Shown piece by piece: positions 59,666-64,000 of a DNA stretch of 64,000 nt (its first letter is position 1; every line of letters starts with the position of its first letter). The stretch is taken from positions 35,994 to 99,993 of the forward strand of contig DBPR01000014.1 in assembly GCA_002305635.1 (NCBI GenBank). Reading direction: 5' to 3'. The DNA comes from Anaerolineaceae bacterium UBA1415. GTDB lineage: Bacteria > Chloroflexota > Anaerolineae > Anaerolineales > Anaerolineaceae. Made by a program: the position numbers and the translations under genes. The notes beneath the pieces were generated by a model. The model worked only from the letters and a program-made list of their open reading frames with translations. It searched no databases and was not told the DNA's origin.

Positions 59666-60535
59666 TCATTTTATATCCGAAACAAATTCGTACTGATGAT
59701 AATCACAGATCGGCTGATAACCCACTTCCTGGTAGATCTTGTTCGAGGTCGGGTTTGACAGGTCGGTGAACAAGTTGGTCAGTTCATAGCCGCGATGCAA
59801 TAACTCTTTCGAAACCTCTGCCACCAAAGCGCGGGCGTAGCCTTTTTTTCGCTGCTGGGGCAAGGTATACACGCCGCTGAGGCAAATCCCCTTGATCTGA
59901 GGACGGTTGGCAACGGTGACCGCGACGACCTTACCAGCATCTTCCCAAAAGAAAACATTCCCGCTTTCGATCTGGCTGATCTGACTCTCTGCGGTGGCAA
60001 CGCGACGGGGGCCTGATACGACCTCTTCAACCATTGCGTTGTGCAGATCCGCAGCCAGCTGCGCCTCGTGCGGCTTTGCCAGGCGCATTCCGCCGCTGGG
60101 ATATTCTACTTGCACCACTGACCTCAACTCATAGGCGCGCATCCTGAGCACGGATCGATATGCTTGTCCGGTCTTCTCCTGCCAGATTCGCGCGAGAGCA
60201 TTGCTAACGACGTCAACGCCGTTGACCCCACTGACCTGCCGCTCACTTGCTATTAAAAATTCGACCAGGGCTTCCAAAGCGGCTTGGTTAAGTGGTTCAC
60301 AATATACGACGGCAGGGAAAGGCGGGGTTATCACCGCCGCGGCTGCAATGTTTCCAAAATCATCTTGTACCAGCGCCATCAATGGCCTGGTTTCGCCGAA
60401 AGCCTGCAAATCCTGCTTCAGACGCAGAGCGAGACCCAAAATGAGATTGTTTTTGGTCTCATTCTGTGCCAAAAGTTCGCCAACCAGCCCGAGATACTCG
60501 TTCGGGTCATCATAACTGTTTACAAAAAAGTTCAT
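59666..60535 (-). CDS. GNAT-family N-acetyltransferase
   Basis: A 289-residue protein with a degenerate N-terminal half and a clear C-terminal GNAT domain: CLSGVYTLPQQRKKGYARALV carries the acetyl-CoA pyrophosphate loop (Gln-Gln-Arg-Lys-Lys-Gly-Tyr), and DLSNPTSNKIYQEVGYQP the usual end motif. It should acetylate a small molecule or peptide. It lies 20 bases before rpoD's stop in the opposite sense of coordinate order, that is, downstream of rpoD on the same strand, and may be transcribed with it. Substrate unknown. Confidence 0.83.
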   Translation of the reverse strand: MNFFVNSYDDPNEYLGLVGELLAQNETKNNLILGLALRLKQDLQAFGETRPLMALVQDDFGNIAAAAVITPPFPAVVYCEPLNQAALEALVEFLIASERQVSGVNGVDVVSNALARIWQEKTGQAYRSVLRMRAYELRSVVQVEYPSGGMRLAKPHEAQLAADLHNAMVEEVVSGPRRVATAESQISQIESGNVFFWEDAGKVVAVTVANRPQIKGICLSGVYTLPQQRKKGYARALVAEVSKELLHRGYELTNLFTDLSNPTSNKIYQEVGYQPICDYHQYEFVSDIK

Positions 60536-60555
60536 GGGTTATCCTATCAGTGTGC

Positions 60556-61965
60556 CTAATTATGATCGACAAAATCCTGCAGTGGGTTGCTGCGGGATGG
60601 GTCGCGCAGGCGTCGCAGCGCCGAAGCTTCGATCTGGCGGACGCGTTCCCGCGTCAGGCCGATGATCTTGCTGACCGACTCAAGCGAATGGTAAACGCCA
60701 TCCACCAGCCCAAAGCGCAGTTCCAGCACCTGGCGCTGCCGCTCGTTCAGCGAGCCGAGCGTCTCCCGCACAGTTTCCTTCAGGGCGCCGCGTAAAACTT
60801 CTTCGATCGGCTCTTCGGAATCCTGATCCTCGATAAAATCGGCCAGGGTGCTGTTATCGGCATCTCCAACCGGACTCTCCAGTGAAACCGGCTCTTCGGC
60901 TGACTTTAGAACCGATTCGACCTTTTGGGTGGCTTCGTCCCAGCGATGCAGCAAACCCGGATCGGCCAGTTCGCGGCTGCCGCCGATCTCCAGGATCGCC
61001 TGAACGTCTTCTTCAGACAAAAAGCCGGATTTGACGGCCATCTCCGCGAATGTCGGGTCGCGCCCGAGGCTTTGCACCAGGTTGTGCTGAACCTTGACCA
61101 GTTTGCTGATCTGTTCGACCATGTGAACCGGGATGCGAATAGTTCGGGCGTTATCGATAATATAGCGGCTGATGGCTTGTTTGATCCACCAGGTGGCGTA
61201 GGTGCTGAAGCGAAAACCCTTGGCCGGGTTGAACTTCTGGATGGCCTTGAGCAGGCCCATGTTGCCTTCCTGGATCAGGTCCATCATGCCAATGCCCCGG
61301 CTGCGGTAGCGTTTGGCGATGCTGACGACCAGGCGCAGGTTAAATTCAACGTATTTTTCGGTCGCCCATTCCGCGATCTCATCCACCTGAGCGAAATTGT
61401 CGCGCCAGATTTCATCGCTGAATTGCTCAGGCTCCTCCAGCCAAAAATTCTCTGAGGCGGTCTTTAATTCACCCGGGTAAACATAAAATGCATAAAAACA
61501 GTTCAAAACGGCTTCTGCCAGCGCCTCCCAATCCTTATCGCTGCCCCAGCGGGGATCGTCAAGATATTGGCGCGTGTAAGATTCCGGCTCGGTCAAGCGC
61601 GTCTCCCGCAAGCGCATGGCTTCCTCCGCCAGTAAGCTGAGATCAGGTTCGGCAACACCAAGCTGCTTTGACAAGCGTTTTATTTTCTTCATCTCCTGCA
61701 AAAAGGCCTGATGGATCGCCCCGGCATCGACCTGCATTTCCGCTGTGGTGAATTTTCGCAGGTATTCGCGGGCCTGGACCATCAGCGCGAGCAGGAATTC
61801 ATCTTTGGCGTCCAGCAGCCTCGATTGGTTAATATCCCTTAGATAGAGTTGGATGGGCTCGTCAGTCGAAAAAAGATCATCCTCCTCCTGATAATTTGCT
61901 TCCTTCAGGACTTCTTTTTGAGGATCAAAGGCTGAATCGTCCAATGGCATCAAATCCAAATCCAC
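60556..61965 (-). CDS. rpoD: RNA polymerase primary sigma factor
   Basis: A 469-residue sigma-70 family factor. Region 1.2 (DEPIQLYLRDINQSRLL), region 2 (NLRLVVSIAKRYRSRGIGMMDLI, then FRFSTYATWWIKQAISR), region 3 (PVHMVEQISKL) and region 4 (ERQRQVLELRFGL, LTRERVRQIEASALRRLR) are all present. A long insert lies between regions 1.2 and 2, as in group 1 factors, although region 1.1 is short. The GTG at 61965 has GGAGATAAT upstream, inside the end of dnaG. The dnaG-rpoD order is the conserved macromolecular-synthesis core; rpsU is absent here. Confidence 0.92.
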   Translation of the reverse strand: MDLDLMPLDDSAFDPQKEVLKEANYQEEDDLFSTDEPIQLYLRDINQSRLLDAKDEFLLALMVQAREYLRKFTTAEMQVDAGAIHQAFLQEMKKIKRLSKQLGVAEPDLSLLAEEAMRLRETRLTEPESYTRQYLDDPRWGSDKDWEALAEAVLNCFYAFYVYPGELKTASENFWLEEPEQFSDEIWRDNFAQVDEIAEWATEKYVEFNLRLVVSIAKRYRSRGIGMMDLIQEGNMGLLKAIQKFNPAKGFRFSTYATWWIKQAISRYIIDNARTIRIPVHMVEQISKLVKVQHNLVQSLGRDPTFAEMAVKSGFLSEEDVQAILEIGGSRELADPGLLHRWDEATQKVESVLKSAEEPVSLESPVGDADNSTLADFIEDQDSEEPIEEVLRGALKETVRETLGSLNERQRQVLELRFGLVDGVYHSLESVSKIIGLTRERVRQIEASALRRLRDPSRSNPLQDFVDHN

Positions 61966-61966
61966 A

Positions 61967-63913
61967 TTATCTCCTTTTCGTCCTGCGGCTGCCCGTTGTA
62001 TTATTCACTTTTCCGGAACCGCCGGTGATTGGTGAAAGCAGGGCCCTGTCGATCTTCTTTCGGGTCTCTATCAGGTCAAGATAGAGGACGTTGGCTTCGT
62101 TGCTTGAATAAGTTTTTTCTTCCGTATCGCTTTGCAGGTAATAAATCTCCCGCATGTGCTCTAACACATTATTTTGACGCATGCAGAGGATCGTCCGCAG
62201 GCGGTCCTTGAAGAGTTTTTTATCCTCATCGATAGAGGTGTTCGACTGTCTGGCAGGCAGCTCGATGATCTCAGCGATCTCCGTGAGCTCAAGCTCCAGA
62301 AAGTCAATGGCTTCATATTCATCCTGCGCGAGGCTTTTCCGGACCAGGTCAAAAAGATGTTGATTCTCGCCTTCCTGAAAATCCGCGCGGCTCAGTTCGG
62401 ATAAGCCAAAACCCGCCAGCTCGCGATTGATCCGATACAATGACTCGGGATCGATCAGCAGTTGACGAATGGTAAATTCTTCCAATGCCTTGTTTTTGTG
62501 GTCGCCAAATGTTTTGACCTGATAGTCCAAAGCGGGTTCTTTTTCACTTTTTTGTCTGCGTCGGCGTTCCTGCATGACCTGATAGGTCGAAAGCACCAGC
62601 GTGCGCTCATCCAGGCGCAAAAGCGTTGCCAGCCGCAGGCGATAGGCATCGCGCTCGATCGGGCTGGCGACCTCTTCAAGCAGGGGGATGACCTGATCGG
62701 CGATCTCACGTTTGACCTTCGGGTCGCTCAGGTCGCGATCTTTGGCCAAAGTGTCCATGACGTGATTAATGATCGGTTTGGCGTTATCGAGAATATTCTG
62801 CCAGCTTGCCGGGTCTGCCAGGACGATCTCATCCGGGTCCCGTTCATCCGGCAATTGCGCGACGCGAATGTCGGCCTTAAGACTGCGTTCGATCTGAAGC
62901 AGGCCTTTTGAATCGATGCTGATGTCTTCGGTCTGGTCCAGCGCCCGTCGGGCGGTCTCCAGCCCGCGCAAGGTGGCATTTTGCCCAGCCGCGTCGGGGT
63001 CGAGCGCCAGAACGATGTTGGTTGTGAGGCGCTTGATCAGGTTGAACTGCGCCTCGGTTAGGGCAGTGCCCATCGGCGCGACCGCGTTGGGATAGCCAGC
63101 CTGATGCAATCCGATCACATCCATGTAGCCTTCAACAATGACTGCCTGATCGCTTTTGCGCATGCCGGCACGCGCCATGTCGAGGCCATAAAGCAGACGG
63201 CCCTTGTCAAACACGTCCGTGGCGGGCGAATTCAGGTATTTCGGAACGTCGTCCGGGTTCAGAGCCCGACCGCCAAAGCCGGCCATTTTGCCGTATGGAT
63301 TGCGGATCGGGAACATCAGACGGTCGCGAAAACGGTCGAAAACGCGACCTTCTTCGCCTTCCGATAACAAGCCAGCCTGCAGGATCAGCTCACGGCTGTA
63401 GCCTTTGGACAAAAGATGATCGAGCAAAGCGTTCCAGGAATTGGGCGCGTAACCCAGACCCCAGGTTTTGATCGTTTCGTCGCTTAAACCGCGCCTGTGA
63501 ACGTAATCGAGCGCTTTTTTACCGGCTTCGGTTTCCAGCATTTGCTTGCGGAAGAACTCAACCGCGGCTTCCATGACCTGTGAAAGCGTCTGTTTGACTT
63601 CCTCATGCTTAATTTCTGCCGGTGTTTGCGCTCTTAGCACAACGCCCGCGCGATCGGCCAATTGTTTGAGCACCTCATTAAAATCGAGATTGTCGCGGCG
63701 CATCAGGTAGCCAAAGACGTCGCCGCCTTCGTTGCACTGCCCAAAACAGCGCCAGGTTTGCGTCTCGGGGAAGACGACAAAGGATGGCGTGCGCGTGTTG
63801 CTGTGGAAGGGGCAAAACCCGATGTAGTTTTTGCCGGTGCGCTTTAGCCTGACCGTCTGTTCCACCACATTCACAAGATCGATGCGTTGTTTGATATCGT
63901 CTATTACTGTCAT
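61967..63913 (-). CDS. dnaG: DNA primase
   Basis: A 648-residue bacterial primase. The CHC2 zinc finger uses Cys34, His37, Cys56 and Cys60; the last pair is spaced CFGQC (x3), one residue more than the usual CxxC. The Toprim domain shows IVEGYMDVIGLHQAGYPNA and LALDPDAAGQNATLRG. The C-terminal region (about 460-620) should bind DnaB helicase. It makes RNA primers for replication. The ATG at 63913 has GGAAC upstream. It is followed immediately by rpoD, which uses the last dnaG codons as its ribosome site. Confidence 0.95.
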   Translation of the reverse strand: MTVIDDIKQRIDLVNVVEQTVRLKRTGKNYIGFCPFHSNTRTPSFVVFPETQTWRCFGQCNEGGDVFGYLMRRDNLDFNEVLKQLADRAGVVLRAQTPAEIKHEEVKQTLSQVMEAAVEFFRKQMLETEAGKKALDYVHRRGLSDETIKTWGLGYAPNSWNALLDHLLSKGYSRELILQAGLLSEGEEGRVFDRFRDRLMFPIRNPYGKMAGFGGRALNPDDVPKYLNSPATDVFDKGRLLYGLDMARAGMRKSDQAVIVEGYMDVIGLHQAGYPNAVAPMGTALTEAQFNLIKRLTTNIVLALDPDAAGQNATLRGLETARRALDQTEDISIDSKGLLQIERSLKADIRVAQLPDERDPDEIVLADPASWQNILDNAKPIINHVMDTLAKDRDLSDPKVKREIADQVIPLLEEVASPIERDAYRLRLATLLRLDERTLVLSTYQVMQERRRRQKSEKEPALDYQVKTFGDHKNKALEEFTIRQLLIDPESLYRINRELAGFGLSELSRADFQEGENQHLFDLVRKSLAQDEYEAIDFLELELTEIAEIIELPARQSNTSIDEDKKLFKDRLRTILCMRQNNVLEHMREIYYLQSDTEEKTYSSNEANVLYLDLIETRKKIDRALLSPITGGSGKVNNTTGSRRTKRR

Positions 63914-64000
63914 GATTGTTTTTGAGTTCCTTCGTGCCTGTCTGGCGAGGTTAATTTTACCTTAGTTATCAGTACGGGTTACTGTTTCACATTTCCCTAT

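Noticed and set aside
1..64000. CRISPR array
   Set aside because: No regularly spaced direct repeats and no cas genes were found.

Overview
The window reads as a chromosomal segment of an anaerobic member of the Chloroflexota, most likely class Anaerolineae. This is inferred from the gene content and from protein style: a secreted subtilase ending in a YLPLI-type tail, many Pro/Thr/Gln-rich wall linkers, and short dispersed CCCTCACCCTGG-type intergenic repeats. The sequence is densely coding, with no CRISPR array, rRNA operon, phage or insertion sequence visible.

0-20 kb: a partial xpt (xanthine salvage) and a PhzF-family gene lead to a repeat-filled gap and a secreted L,D-transpeptidase. 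From about 19.9 kb back to 3.1 kb, a nearly gapless minus-strand run follows. In transcription order it encodes FolD, an 8-oxoguanine deaminase-like amidohydrolase, carbamate kinase, a threonine synthase-like PLP enzyme, a GtrB-like glycosyltransferase, a second fold-type II PLP enzyme, a small unknown protein, a dihydropyrimidinase, three complex I/hydrogenase-4-like membrane proteins, a coiled-coil protein, SelB and a phosphoglycerate dehydrogenase-like enzyme. This resembles anaerobic purine/hydantoin catabolic clusters that supply carbamoyl phosphate and one-carbon units. SelB implies selenocysteine decoding in this organism.

20-40 kb: housekeeping genes include udk, a VTT-domain protein, rsmG, rsmA, a YabE-like G5/3D protein, mfd, pth, mscL with an added zinc ribbon, an orphan DNA methyltransferase coupled to a nucleoside phosphorylase and a phosphodiesterase-like protein, a metallophosphoesterase, acpS, an active/inactive M16 peptidase pair, an M19 dipeptidase and rpsA.

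40.5-43.6 kb: an AT-rich accessory island sits between rpsA and ftsK. It holds a CxxC membrane protein, a methyltransferase and an AbiEi/AbiEii-type toxin-antitoxin pair. A 46-bp inverted-repeat promoter/operator lies in front of abiEi, and a second copy lies about 2.3 kb away in front of the membrane protein.

43.7-64 kb: ftsK, a 1466-residue secreted subtilase, rho, a LysM/M23 peptidase, tRNA-Arg(CCT), a small protein with an SSB-like C-terminal tip, a secreted protein with three copies of one domain, a phosphoribosyltransferase, an EF-G-like GTPase, a GNAT protein, and the rpoD-dnaG pair.

Several genes have a consensus -10 box exactly six bases before the start codon and no Shine-Dalgarno sequence, which points to leaderless transcripts.
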